Below are positions 43,173-51,671 of a stretch of DNA of 64,000 bases, piece after piece; position 1 is the first letter of the stretch, and each line of letters opens with the position of its first letter. This DNA comes from Brevibacillus_H sp041920465 (GTDB lineage: Bacteria; Bacillota; Bacilli; Brevibacillales; Brevibacillaceae), in contig JBHGXW010000024.1 in the NCBI GenBank assembly GCA_041920465.1, forward strand, positions 42,575 through 106,574. The letters run 5' to 3'. The notes under the pieces were generated by a model. It was not told the origin of the DNA. It made no database searches and saw only the letters and a program-made list of their open reading frames with translations. A program made the translations under genes and the position numbers.

Positions 43173-43973
43173 ATGGAGGAGACTGTTAAAATTCCTGCCG
43201 GTACCAGCGAATTAACGGGTTCGTTGCATCGTCCCAATGCAGGAAGAAATCAACTGCTGCCTGTGATCATTATTTGCCACGGCTTTGTGGGATCGCGAAT
43301 CGGCGTAGACCGGATTTTTGTGCAAACGGCAAGGACATTGGCTGAGGACGGTTATATCGTTTTGCGTTTTGACTATGCAGGTTGCGGGGAAAGTCAAGGG
43401 AATTATGGAGATCAGCAGCTCCAGGATCTGATCGAGCAAACAGTTCATGTGCTCCATTATGTTGAGACGATAGAGGGTGCTGACCGAAGGAATATCACCC
43501 TGATCGGACACAGCTTGGGTGGTGCGGTTGCCACGATCACAGCTTCTTTGGATAAGAGAGTGAATTCGCTTGTTCTTTGGTCGCCGGTAGCCTATCCGTT
43601 TCAGGATATTCTGCGTATAGTAGGCAAGGAAGCTTATCAGGAAGCAAAAGAAAAAAGATACACGGATCATCGGGGATACTTGCTATCTCAGCAGTTTTTC
43701 GATTCGATGGTGGATTTTTACCCGCTAAAGGAGCTTCAAAAGTTTCCTGGGGATGTTCTGATTATCCATGGAGACCATGATCATATAATTCCCTCCAAAT
43801 ATTGTTTCTATTATGAAAAGGCTTTTTTGCTGCGCTCTCAAGGCAAATGTGACAAAGATATAATCGTAGGCGCGGATCACACCTACTCCAATCATGTCCA
43901 TAGGATGCAACTGTTCGAGCGCACCAAAAAATGGCTAGCGGACAGACCGAAGCACCTTTTGGCTGCCAGATGA
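43173..43973 (+). CDS. alpha/beta hydrolase (serine hydrolase)
   Basis: A 266-residue alpha/beta hydrolase with the complete triad: nucleophile Ser in GHSLGG near residue 112, Asp in HGDHDHIIP near residue 200, and His in GADHTYSN near residue 233. The opening ICHGFVGSRIGVDRIF supplies the oxyanion hole. It resembles cytosolic feruloyl esterase/acyl hydrolase types, but the substrate is unknown. The hairpin that terminates the gene begins inside its last codons. Confidence 0.85.
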   Translation: MEETVKIPAGTSELTGSLHRPNAGRNQLLPVIIICHGFVGSRIGVDRIFVQTARTLAEDGYIVLRFDYAGCGESQGNYGDQQLQDLIEQTVHVLHYVETIEGADRRNITLIGHSLGGAVATITASLDKRVNSLVLWSPVAYPFQDILRIVGKEAYQEAKEKRYTDHRGYLLSQQFFDSMVDFYPLKELQKFPGDVLIIHGDHDHIIPSKYCFYYEKAFLLRSQGKCDKDIIVGADHTYSNHVHRMQLFERTKKWLADRPKHLLAAR

Positions 43974-43993
43974 AAGCATCTGGCGGTTTTTTC
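43964..43993 (+). terminator. rho-independent terminator overlapping the stop codon
   Basis: GCCAGATG / CATCTGGC perfect stem then GGTTTTTT. The 5' arm includes the last codons and stop of the hydrolase gene. Confidence 0.85.
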
Positions 43994-44115
43994 TGCTGTA
44001 AAATGTGCGGAGATATGTCAAGCAATGACCGTTTTGCTGCCTTGAAACTTCAGCGAAAAAGTTGACCATCGTATAATGAACCATATATCCTGTAACCAAA
44101 AAGGGGGGAAATACC

Positions 44116-44622
44116 ATGAGGGAAGATACGAAGCAGGAAAATAAGCAGCTAGAGCCTGTTTCCATGTATGAAATGATGGCGAAGCTGTTTGCCCATGTAG
44201 CCAAGTCGGTGGTAGATCGTTTCGGAGAGGAAGGCCGGGAAGCAGTGATGGAAGGGGTTCGGTCGTTTGGCGAAGAACGGGGACGCGATATTGCCCGTCG
44301 TGCGGCGGCGGTTGGTCAACCCAACGAAATTGAAAACTATTTACCCAACTACGATATGGAAAGAAGCAAGTCATTTACATCGAAGACGACCTTTCATCCG
44401 GGGGAATTTGAACAAACCTTTACCAAATGTGCGTTTGCTGAGCAATGGAAAAAGGATGGCATGGAGGAATACGGGGTTCTTTATTGCAAAATGATCGATC
44501 CGGCAATTGCGAAGGGTTTTAACCCCAACCTTGAGGTGACCCAGGAATCTCACATTCTCAAAGAGGGTGCTTGCCGTTTCCGGTTTCAGATGAAACAGGA
44601 CGAATCAGCGGCGAGAATCTGA
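44116..44622 (+). CDS. L-2-amino-thiazoline-4-carboxylic acid hydrolase family protein
   Basis: A 168-residue protein that fits the ATC hydrolase-like family (PF14196 as I recall). Phrases are RFGEEGREAVMEGVRSFGEERGRDIARRA, FTKCAFAEQWKKDG, YCKMIDPAIAKGFNP and EGACRFRF. Members are annotated by resemblance to the enzyme that opens the aminothiazoline ring, but most have no known role. AAAGGGGGGAA precedes ATG 44116. Confidence 0.72.
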   Translation: MREDTKQENKQLEPVSMYEMMAKLFAHVAKSVVDRFGEEGREAVMEGVRSFGEERGRDIARRAAAVGQPNEIENYLPNYDMERSKSFTSKTTFHPGEFEQTFTKCAFAEQWKKDGMEEYGVLYCKMIDPAIAKGFNPNLEVTQESHILKEGACRFRFQMKQDESAARI

Positions 44623-44630
44623 CAGAGTAA

Positions 44631-44658
44631 GAGCGCCAGATCAAGGGATCTGGCGCTC
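44631..44658. repeat. perfect 12-bp hairpin
   Basis: GAGCGCCAGATC, loop AAGG, then GATCTGGCGCTC. It sits between convergent genes; a terminator role is likely, but the T run is absent on both strands. Confidence 0.6.
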
Positions 44659-44695
44659 AAGTCGTTCGTACGCAGAAGTACGTGACAGGTTCAAT

Positions 44696-45295
44696 TTATT
44701 TAAACAGCTTAACCCGATCCTCCAGTGGCTGGAATGATTTTTCGCCGGCTTCAACAGTCGGCTTTCCGAATGGAAGCTGCGCAATTAGTTTCCAACTGTC
44801 CGGAATACTCCATTCTTTTTTCACATCTTCATCAATCAGCGGGTTATAGTGCTGCAGGGATGCACCGAAGCCTTCGATTTCCAATGCTGTCCACACAACA
44901 AATTGAAGCATGCCGGAAGACTGATTGGACCAGACGGGGAAGTTATCTTTATAAAGCGCAAAGTCATTTTGCAGCTGTTCGATTACACTGTTATCCTCAA
45001 AGAATAAGACTGTACCGTAACCCGAACGGAATGAGTTAATCTTTGCCTCAGTAGGTGCAAATTGTTCTTCAGCCACAATTTTTCTCAACGCTTCTTTGGT
45101 AATATCCCATAATTTGTCGTGGTGCTCTCCCAATAAAACAACAACTCTGCCGCTTTGTGAGTTAAATGATGAAGGAACATGTTTGACAGCATGATGAACC
45201 ACTTCCAGAATTCTTTCGTCTGAAACGACCGCTTCTTTACTGATTCCGTAGATGGAGCGTCTGTCTTTTACAGCAGTATAAAAATCTTTCGCCAT
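44696..45295 (-). CDS. nitroreductase family protein (Frm2/YdgI-like)
   Basis: A 199-residue FMN-dependent nitroreductase-fold protein, close to the group containing fatty-acid-repression homologues: RRSIYGISKEAVVSDERILEVV at the start, VPSSFNSQSGRVVVLLGEHHDKLW, and a C-terminal LPFGKP. It is likely an NAD(P)H oxidoreductase of nitro or quinone compounds. ATG 45295 is preferred over 45304 because of spacing from GGAAGGATGAT. Confidence 0.85.
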   Translation of the reverse strand: MAKDFYTAVKDRRSIYGISKEAVVSDERILEVVHHAVKHVPSSFNSQSGRVVVLLGEHHDKLWDITKEALRKIVAEEQFAPTEAKINSFRSGYGTVLFFEDNSVIEQLQNDFALYKDNFPVWSNQSSGMLQFVVWTALEIEGFGASLQHYNPLIDEDVKKEWSIPDSWKLIAQLPFGKPTVEAGEKSFQPLEDRVKLFK

Positions 45296-45445
45296 GGATA
45301 TCATCCTTCCAATATTTTTAAAAAATCAATTCTTACTTTATGTAAGTATCATACATCCGTATATTTACTTTTGTCTAGATATTTCATAAAAAAAATTCAG
45401 TATATTATCTACGCTTGACCAAACAGTTTTGCGCATCAAAAATTC

Positions 45446-45503
45446 TTGCAGTGCCGACAAAAATCATATAATATTTCGTATGAGAAATTTTTCTACCCGA
45501 AAT
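45446..45503 (+). promoter_or_regulatory. marR operon promoter and palindromic operator
   Basis: TTGCAG (45446) and TATAAT (45467-45472) are followed over the start site by a palindrome with outer arms ATTTCG (45473-45478) / CGAAAT (45498-45503) and inner GAGAAA / TTTTTCT. This is the expected place and shape for a MarR operator. Confidence 0.55.
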
Positions 45504-45521
45504 ATATAGGGAGGTGAAATG

Positions 45522-45959
45522 ATGAACCAAGCGGTACAAATCCGTGATTCCCTGCAGCGGTTGAACAAATTGTTTTCCATGATTGCCATCAAAGAATTTG
45601 AACAGGTCGGGATCACATCACCGCAAATAATGGTTTTGCGGTGTATTCTTTACGAGCCCAAAACAATAGGGCAGATCAGCAATGCGGTTCATCTTTCGTA
45701 TAGCACGGTTTCAGGTATTATTGATCGCCTGGAGCGTGAGGGCTTCGTCCAACGAACGAGAGATTTGGATGACAGACGCGTTGTCTGGATTAACAAAACA
45801 GAGAAATTTGAAGAAATTAAAAAACAGGTACCTTTCTTTCAGGAAGAGTACTATGCCCAAATGTTTCAAGATTTATCGGAAGAAGAGGTAAACAATATCG
45901 TTTCATCTCTGCGTTTGCTAATAACCCAATTGGAGAAGAAAGTTGAGGAGAAACAATGA
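45522..45959 (+). CDS. MarR-family transcriptional regulator
   Basis: A 145-residue winged-helix repressor of the MarR family. The DNA-reading helix region is TIGQISNAVHLSYSTVSGIIDRLEREGFV, and the wing DLDDRRVVWI follows. It leads an operon of two adaptor proteins and an EmrB-type pump, so it probably senses a toxic compound and represses that operon and itself. GGAGG at 45510-45514 favours ATG 45522 over 45519. Its stop overlaps the next start. Confidence 0.92.
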   Translation: MNQAVQIRDSLQRLNKLFSMIAIKEFEQVGITSPQIMVLRCILYEPKTIGQISNAVHLSYSTVSGIIDRLEREGFVQRTRDLDDRRVVWINKTEKFEEIKKQVPFFQEEYYAQMFQDLSEEEVNNIVSSLRLLITQLEKKVEEKQ

Positions 45960-46615
45960 AACGCAAGCTCGTGCTTTATATCATTCTCGCCGTTATGGTC
46001 TTGACAGGTGGTGGAATCGGCTACTATTACTGGTACGAAGATGCTCATTACGTGAAAACAGAGGATGCAAGAATAGCGGGTGACATCTACCGTGTCATGC
46101 CCAGAATCTCCGGAAAGCTTACTTCCCTTTCGATAAAAGAAGGAGACACCGTTGTGGCTGATCAGATCGTAGGGCAGCAAGATACGTCCAACCTTCCCGG
46201 CAATATGCTGGAAAACGCCTCCCTGCGTGCACCGATTAGCGGAACCGTCATTAAAACCCTGGCTAAAGTGGGCGAAGTTGTCGCCCCGGGGCAAGCGGTC
46301 GCCATGGTAGTGGATGAAAATAATCTTTATGTCTCCGCCAATATTGAAGAGACAGACATTCATAAAATTCGCCTTGGCGAAACTGTGGACTTTACCGTAG
46401 ATTCCTTTCCGGGCCAGCAATTCCACGGAAAAGTAAGTGAGATTGGGGAAGCGACAAACTCTACCTTCTCGTTACTTCCGGCGACCAACACCAGCGGGAA
46501 CTTTACCAAGGTGACACAGCGTTTCCCCATTAAAATCGCCATCGACTCATCCAATGGAGCCGATTTTCTGAGCGGAATGAACGCTGTAATCAAAATCCAC
46601 GTGAAAGGGAATTAA
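45956..46615 (+). CDS. short EmrA/HlyD-like membrane fusion protein
   Basis: A 219-residue adaptor with one N-terminal transmembrane helix (residues 5-26) and a biotinyl-lipoyl-like domain split around a very short hairpin: GKLTSLSIKEGDTV, then LRAPISGTVIKTLAKVGEVV, then the beta-barrel. Typical EmrA is nearly 390 residues and has a long coiled coil; here that coil is missing. It overlaps marR by four bases (ATGA), so it is translationally coupled. Confidence 0.82.
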   Translation: MKRKLVLYIILAVMVLTGGGIGYYYWYEDAHYVKTEDARIAGDIYRVMPRISGKLTSLSIKEGDTVVADQIVGQQDTSNLPGNMLENASLRAPISGTVIKTLAKVGEVVAPGQAVAMVVDENNLYVSANIEETDIHKIRLGETVDFTVDSFPGQQFHGKVSEIGEATNSTFSLLPATNTSGNFTKVTQRFPIKIAIDSSNGADFLSGMNAVIKIHVKGN

Positions 46616-46627
46616 GGTGACGCTCTC

Positions 46628-47857
46628 ATGAGAAAAAAATATCTGCATTCAATCATTGCATTATCCCTGCTCGCCGCTTCCGCTTCGATTACCGGCTGCA
46701 GCTCAGATCCGGTCAGCGGACAGGAGCAGAGCCTGCCATCGGTCAAAGTTTTTCATGTTGCCGAGGGGGCCAGCACCGGTTTGATGGCAAGCGGAAAAGT
46801 GGAAGCGAGCCAAGAAATTCAAGTGGTATCCAAATTGCCCGGGAAGGTGGCATTGGTCAAAGTAGATGAAGGCGCCAAGGTGAAAAAAGGCGAAGCGCTG
46901 GTTCAACTGGAAGCAGATGATTACATCCAGCAAGTGAAGCAAGCAGAGTCTGGAATCGTCGGGGCCCAAGCGCGATTGAACGATCTGAAAGCAGGTGCAA
47001 GGGATCAACAGATTGAGCAGCTGCAAAGCACAGTGGAACAAGCAAAAGCAGCCTATGACACAGCCCAGAAAGCATACAACCGGATGAAATCGCTCTACGA
47101 CTCTGGGGCTGTATCAGAGGCTGATCTGGAGAAGGCACAACTCGAGTTGGAAAAAGGCAGAACCGGTTATGAAGCAGCTAGAGCTCAGCTTGATTTGGCT
47201 AATGCCGGGGCGACAGCCAATTCCATTACGGCGTCAGCTGCCGAAGTGGATCGTTTGAAATCCAGCTTGCAACTGGCTCAAACCACACTGGCCAATACGG
47301 TGATTAAGGCGCCAATCGACGGTATTGTTGCACACCGTTCGATTGATCCGGGTGAAATGGCTCAGCCGGGCGTTCCGCTTTTGACCATCGTCAATATTGA
47401 TCAAGTGAAAGTAGATGCCAGTGTACCGCAGGATCAGATCAATCAGGTGAAGACAGGTGCAACGGTTACTGTCAAAGTGGAAGGATTGCCTGACAAAACG
47501 TTCACAGGAACAATCAATTTTATCAGTCCAGTTTCTGATGCCAACAGCAGTACATTCCCTGTCAAAGTAATCGTGAAAAATTCCGAAGGCTTGCTTCGCG
47601 CAGGAATGGTTGCACAAGTGTTCTTCTCCGGCCAGCCGGTTAGCCGCATTGAGCTTCCTGCCTCCACACTGGTCAAAAAAAATAATAAAACATACGTGTA
47701 TAAGGTTGATGGAGATACGGTTCATCTGGTCGAAGTAACGACTGAGCCCAAGAATGCGGATTGGGTATACGTTCAAAACGGAGTACAGGCGAAAGACCAG
47801 ATCGTTCTGAATCCGAGCGACAATTTGAGAGACGGAAGTCGCATCCGAATGGAATAG
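46628..47857 (+). CDS. lipoprotein RND/HlyD-type efflux adaptor
   Basis: A 409-residue adaptor that begins with a lipoprotein signal; the lipobox is ITGC with Cys24 as the anchor. It then shows the lipoyl half-motif, a coiled coil of about 110 residues (QQIEQLQSTVEQAKAAYDTAQ onwards), the second half TVIKAPIDGIVAHRSIDPGE, and a barrel domain. It would be anchored outside the membrane and link the EmrB-like pump to the wall or to a TolC-like partner. It starts 12 bases after the short adaptor. Confidence 0.88.
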   Translation: MRKKYLHSIIALSLLAASASITGCSSDPVSGQEQSLPSVKVFHVAEGASTGLMASGKVEASQEIQVVSKLPGKVALVKVDEGAKVKKGEALVQLEADDYIQQVKQAESGIVGAQARLNDLKAGARDQQIEQLQSTVEQAKAAYDTAQKAYNRMKSLYDSGAVSEADLEKAQLELEKGRTGYEAARAQLDLANAGATANSITASAAEVDRLKSSLQLAQTTLANTVIKAPIDGIVAHRSIDPGEMAQPGVPLLTIVNIDQVKVDASVPQDQINQVKTGATVTVKVEGLPDKTFTGTINFISPVSDANSSTFPVKVIVKNSEGLLRAGMVAQVFFSGQPVSRIELPASTLVKKNNKTYVYKVDGDTVHLVEVTTEPKNADWVYVQNGVQAKDQIVLNPSDNLRDGSRIRME

Positions 47858-47868
47858 GGGGCGATCAC

Positions 47869-49473
47869 GTGCCGCAAACCAATGATCAGTCAAATCACAG
47901 TGAATCCTACAAGTGGTTTGCCTTAGTAGCTATCGTTATCGGGACGTTCGCTGCTGTGCTTAATGCCAGTTTGCTCAACGTGGCGCTGCCCAACATGGTT
48001 TCTGTATTTGGTTCTACCACACAAACGATGCAGTGGGTGTTAACGGGGTACATGCTTTCCTCCGCGGTTGTCATTCCGATGAGTGGATTCCTTGGCGACC
48101 GTTTTGGATACAAGAAGGTGCTTTTGCTTTCGCTTGCGGGCTTTACCGTAGGCTCTCTGTTTTGCGGATTGGCCTGGAGCGAAGGCAGCATTATTGCTTT
48201 CCGGATTATCCAGGGGGTCGCGGGCGGCCTGATCATGCCGATCGGAATGTCCATGATCTACATGATTATTCCCCGTCATCAAATCGGGATGGCGCTCGGA
48301 ATCTGGGGGATTGCCTCCATGTCGGCACCGGCAATCGGGCCTACTTTAAGCGGATATATCATTGAATATTTCAACTGGCGCATGCTGTTCTTTTTGACGA
48401 TTCCGATTGGAATCCTTGCCGTCTTCATGGGAATGATTCTTCTGAAAGAAACGCAGCCGAAAAAAGATGCGTCTTTTGACAAGGCAGGAGCCATCCTTTC
48501 CATTTTCGCCTTCGGAAGCATTCTATTGGCATTAAGCAAAGGACAGACAGAAGGCTGGACATCTTTATATATCGTCAGTCTGCTGTTTGTAGGGATTTTC
48601 AGCCTGATTCTCCTCGTCTGGGTAGAAACGGGAAAGCAGCAGCCGCTGATGGATTTACGACTCTTCAAAATACCGGAGTTTTCGCTAAGTGTGCTTACCT
48701 CAGGTCTTGTAACCATGGGGATGTACGGGGGGATTTTCTTAACTCCGATCTACTTGCAAAACATTCAGGGATTATCTCCGATTGATACGGGTTTGGTCTT
48801 GATGCCTCAATCCATTGCGATGGCATTGATGATGCCGGTTAGCGGCAAGCTGTTTGATAAATTTGGCGTGATTCCGCTTGGACTCGTCGGACTCACCTTA
48901 ATTGGCGTGACCACTTACGATTTGCATCTGCTGGAAGTGGATACACCCAATCACTGGCTTGATGTGGTGCTCACCATCCGCGGAATGGGTATCGGTCTAT
49001 GCATGATGCCACTGTCTACCGTCGGGATGAACGCGGTTCCCAGACCTATTCTCGGAAGAGCTTCTTCGCTTTCCAACGTGATTCGGCAGGTGCTGGGGTC
49101 CTTGGCGATCGCCGTCTGTACCGCTATCATGTCTCAACGCGCTGCCTGGCATGGAGCGAGCATCTCAGAAAATGTCCAGGTAACCTCCGACACCGCGACA
49201 CAAACGCTAAAAATGATTTCCGGGATTATTTCTCAGACGGGAATCGATTCAGGTACCGCCCAAGCAACGGCCTATCAGGTGATTGGCGGACTGATTCAAA
49301 AAGAGGCAACGGTAAGGGCAATCGGCGATACGTTCCTGGTTTCGTCCATCCCGATCTTTGTTTGTATTCCGCTCATTTTCTTCTTTATGAAAAGAAAAAA
49401 AGCGGATGCTCCGGCAGCTCAAACAATGCCGGCAGCAGAACAGCCGCCCAGTGAAGCAGCCGCCAAGGCTTAG
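47869..49473 (+). CDS. DHA2-family MFS drug exporter (EmrB/QacA type)
   Basis: A 534-residue proton-driven exporter with 14 predicted transmembrane helices. Motif A is seen in GDRFGYKKVL, motif C in APAIGPTLSGYI, and the family start NASLLNVALPNM in helix 1. It is the transporter of the MarR-controlled operon. The start is GTG 47869, 12 bases after the previous stop with AGGGGG upstream; a longer in-frame reading would overlap the adaptor gene. Confidence 0.92.
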   Translation: MPQTNDQSNHSESYKWFALVAIVIGTFAAVLNASLLNVALPNMVSVFGSTTQTMQWVLTGYMLSSAVVIPMSGFLGDRFGYKKVLLLSLAGFTVGSLFCGLAWSEGSIIAFRIIQGVAGGLIMPIGMSMIYMIIPRHQIGMALGIWGIASMSAPAIGPTLSGYIIEYFNWRMLFFLTIPIGILAVFMGMILLKETQPKKDASFDKAGAILSIFAFGSILLALSKGQTEGWTSLYIVSLLFVGIFSLILLVWVETGKQQPLMDLRLFKIPEFSLSVLTSGLVTMGMYGGIFLTPIYLQNIQGLSPIDTGLVLMPQSIAMALMMPVSGKLFDKFGVIPLGLVGLTLIGVTTYDLHLLEVDTPNHWLDVVLTIRGMGIGLCMMPLSTVGMNAVPRPILGRASSLSNVIRQVLGSLAIAVCTAIMSQRAAWHGASISENVQVTSDTATQTLKMISGIISQTGIDSGTAQATAYQVIGGLIQKEATVRAIGDTFLVSSIPIFVCIPLIFFFMKRKKADAPAAQTMPAAEQPPSEAAAKA

Positions 49474-49477
49474 AAAC

Positions 49478-49524
49478 AAAAACGCGTATTTTTGTCCAAA
49501 ATCGACAAGAATACGCGTTTTCTT
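49478..49524. terminator. bidirectional terminator
   Basis: AAAACGCGTATTTTTGTC / GACAAGAATACGCGTTTT long stem between two convergent transporter genes. Confidence 0.88.
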
Positions 49525-49542
49525 ATGGGATGGCGAATTTAT

Positions 49543-50724
49543 TTACATTTCCTCTTTTTTCAATCCCTTTTTCACAATGGAAAACTGGCGAAAGGCATAC
49601 AGCACGGCTGAAGCGAAAAGGAGAGCAGCAACGAAAAACTCAAGACGGTTGCCAAGTTTGAACAGCGGTGTACCAGCGATCGGGCCAATTGCCATTCCGA
49701 TATAACGGAAAAAGTTGTACACGCCAATCGCTGTTGCCCGGTTTTGCTTGAAAGCGTCCGTCAGAAGAGTGGTTTGTACGGGAAGGGACAAGCCGATGCA
49801 CAAACCAAACAGCGCGATGCTGAAAATTAGCAAAGGCAATGAAATCGGAGCAAGAAATACGAACAAAAGTACGGAACATACGTTGAGAGATGCTGTTGTA
49901 ATGAGGAACTTCCTGCTGTCGCGGCGCTCCTGTAAGCGTCCGCCCGTGTAGCTGCCGATTACGATAAAAATGGAAATGGAGAGAAAAACCATTCCCTTTT
50001 GGCTGGCCGACAAGCCATAGAATATCGACAGCAAGTGCGGGAGGAACACCAAGAAGGTATACAGAGTGTAGTATTGAATCAACCCAAGCAGGATGACGGC
50101 CGAGCCAGTCGGTTCAGCCAATATTTTGACGAAATCACGTGGACTGAAGAGATTGCCATCACTTGTAACAGGCTTTGTTTCAGGCAAATACCGATGATTG
50201 GCTGCCCACATCAAAAGTCCGGTTGCCGCCAAAATCCAAAACACTCCATGAAAACCGGTAAATTCTCCAACAAATCCACCCACTACAGGGCCTACCACTG
50301 TGCCAAGCGAGACAAGCATCTGAAAGGTACCCATGGCGCGACCGCGCGTTTTGCCCTCAAACAGGTCACCGATTACGGTAGTCGCTACTACCGAGCCGGC
50401 TGCGATTCCGGCAGCCTGCAGAGCACGAAAAACAAGAAAAATCCAGATGGATGGCGATAAGGCCGCCCCGACCGAAGCTATCACATACAGCAATATACTG
50501 GGCAGAAGCACTTTTCGTCTGCCGCGTTTATCCGTTTGCGGTCCATATACCATTTGCATCAGTGCCAGGACAAGTGTAAAAATGGAAATCGTGAGGTTTA
50601 CGACCAATTCAGACGATTGAAACTGTTGCTGAACCTCCGGTAACATTGGGGTATAAATCGTTTGGGTGAAGGGGCCAAAAAAAGCGGCGAATGACACGAT
50701 ATAGACAATAAGCATTTTATTCAT
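49543..50724 (-). CDS. DHA1-family MFS exporter
   Basis: A 393-residue, 12-helix major facilitator, Bcr/CflA-like in its opening (FTQTIYTPMLPEVQQQF) with motif A at GPQTDKRGRRKVLL near residue 61. It is a likely drug or metabolite exporter. It reads towards the EmrB-type gene and away from the two-component system. ATG 50724 follows GAAGGTGAT. Confidence 0.88.
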   Translation of the reverse strand: MNKMLIVYIVSFAAFFGPFTQTIYTPMLPEVQQQFQSSELVVNLTISIFTLVLALMQMVYGPQTDKRGRRKVLLPSILLYVIASVGAALSPSIWIFLVFRALQAAGIAAGSVVATTVIGDLFEGKTRGRAMGTFQMLVSLGTVVGPVVGGFVGEFTGFHGVFWILAATGLLMWAANHRYLPETKPVTSDGNLFSPRDFVKILAEPTGSAVILLGLIQYYTLYTFLVFLPHLLSIFYGLSASQKGMVFLSISIFIVIGSYTGGRLQERRDSRKFLITTASLNVCSVLLFVFLAPISLPLLIFSIALFGLCIGLSLPVQTTLLTDAFKQNRATAIGVYNFFRYIGMAIGPIAGTPLFKLGNRLEFFVAALLFASAVLYAFRQFSIVKKGLKKEEM

Positions 50725-50856
50725 ACAGGTATCACCTTCAAAGAAATCTCAAATGCGATAATACCAGAATAGTATACTCGTTTCCTATTCGTCTAGGCAG
50801 AAAACAAGACCACTTCATCTTTGGAAGTATCAGAAGGTTTCTTGAAGCCATTCTCT

Positions 50857-50880
50857 TGACATTTCCTCGACACATTTCTT
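50857..50880 (+). promoter_or_regulatory. putative response-regulator operator (copy 1)
   Basis: TGACATTTCCTC followed by GACACATTTCTT, about 110 bases before the response regulator start. A near-identical 24-base element lies before the exporter operon at 53130. Confidence 0.55.
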
Positions 50881-50932
50881 CGGTTAAATGGGAACTGCAA
50901 GGTGGATTCCTTAGAACCGATCTGCCGCTTTC

Positions 50933-50963
50933 CTCGATTGAGTCGAGGTTTTTCGTGTATAAT
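50933..50963 (+). promoter_or_regulatory. promoter of the two-component operon
   Basis: A -10 element TATAAT at 50958-50963. The inverted repeat CTCGA-TTGAG-TCGAG (50933-50947) covers the -35 position. Confidence 0.5.
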
Positions 50964-50987
50964 GTCGGATAAGAAAAGAGGGAGCCT

Positions 50988-51671
50988 ATGAAAACCATAT
51001 TCATTGTCGAAGATGAACTGCCTATCTCGCGTGTGTTAAAAGCCTATTTACAAAAGGAAAATTACAAGGTTGAGCAAGCTTTTGACGGGGATGAGGCCAT
51101 TGAAAAATTTGATAGATTGAACCCTTCCCTCGTATTGCTTGATGTTATGCTTCCCGGACAGGATGGTTGGAGCATTTTAAGCTATATTCGTGAAAGAAGT
51201 TCCTGCCCGGTTATCATGCTTACTGCTCTTGGGCAAATTAATCAGAAATTGGCCGGATTGAATCAAGGAGCGGACGATTATATTACAAAGCCGTTTATCG
51301 CAGAAGAGGTGGTTGCTCGTGTGAACGCTGTTTTACGGCGGTCGACCCAAATCACGAAAGACGAGGAGACGAAGCAATTTGGCAGCTTGAAGGTTGATTT
51401 TAAAGCACATTCTGTCATTCTGCATGGGATTGAACTGAGCTTAAATCCCAGAGACCTGTCCTTATTTTTGTTTCTTGCCCAAAATCCAAACCAAATGTTT
51501 ACAAGAGAACAATTGATCGAGAATGTCTGGGGGATTGATTACGAGGGAAGCGACCGAGCAGTTGATCTCGCCATCAAAAGGATCAGAAGAGCATTGGAAC
51601 ATTGGCCGGTCTCGGAAGGAGAAATACGGACTTACAGAGGATTGGGGTATAAATTTTGTGTATACGCATAA
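50988..51671 (+). CDS. OmpR/PhoB-family response regulator
   Basis: A 227-residue two-component response regulator. The receiver domain holds the acidic pair EDE at residues 7-9, the phospho-accepting Asp in LVLLDVMLPG near residue 52, and Lys in YITKPF near residue 101. The C-terminal winged helix ends in IRTYRGLGYKF. It is paired with the overlapping histidine kinase. Related promoter elements suggest that it controls its own operon and the exporter genes downstream. Confidence 0.93.
   Translation: MKTIFIVEDELPISRVLKAYLQKENYKVEQAFDGDEAIEKFDRLNPSLVLLDVMLPGQDGWSILSYIRERSSCPVIMLTALGQINQKLAGLNQGADDYITKPFIAEEVVARVNAVLRRSTQITKDEETKQFGSLKVDFKAHSVILHGIELSLNPRDLSLFLFLAQNPNQMFTREQLIENVWGIDYEGSDRAVDLAIKRIRRALEHWPVSEGEIRTYRGLGYKFCVYA

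Noticed and set aside
47761..47868. 36-residue N-terminal extension of the EmrB-type pump
   Set aside because: It overlaps the adaptor gene in another frame; GTG 47869 has a ribosome site and gives the usual N-terminus.
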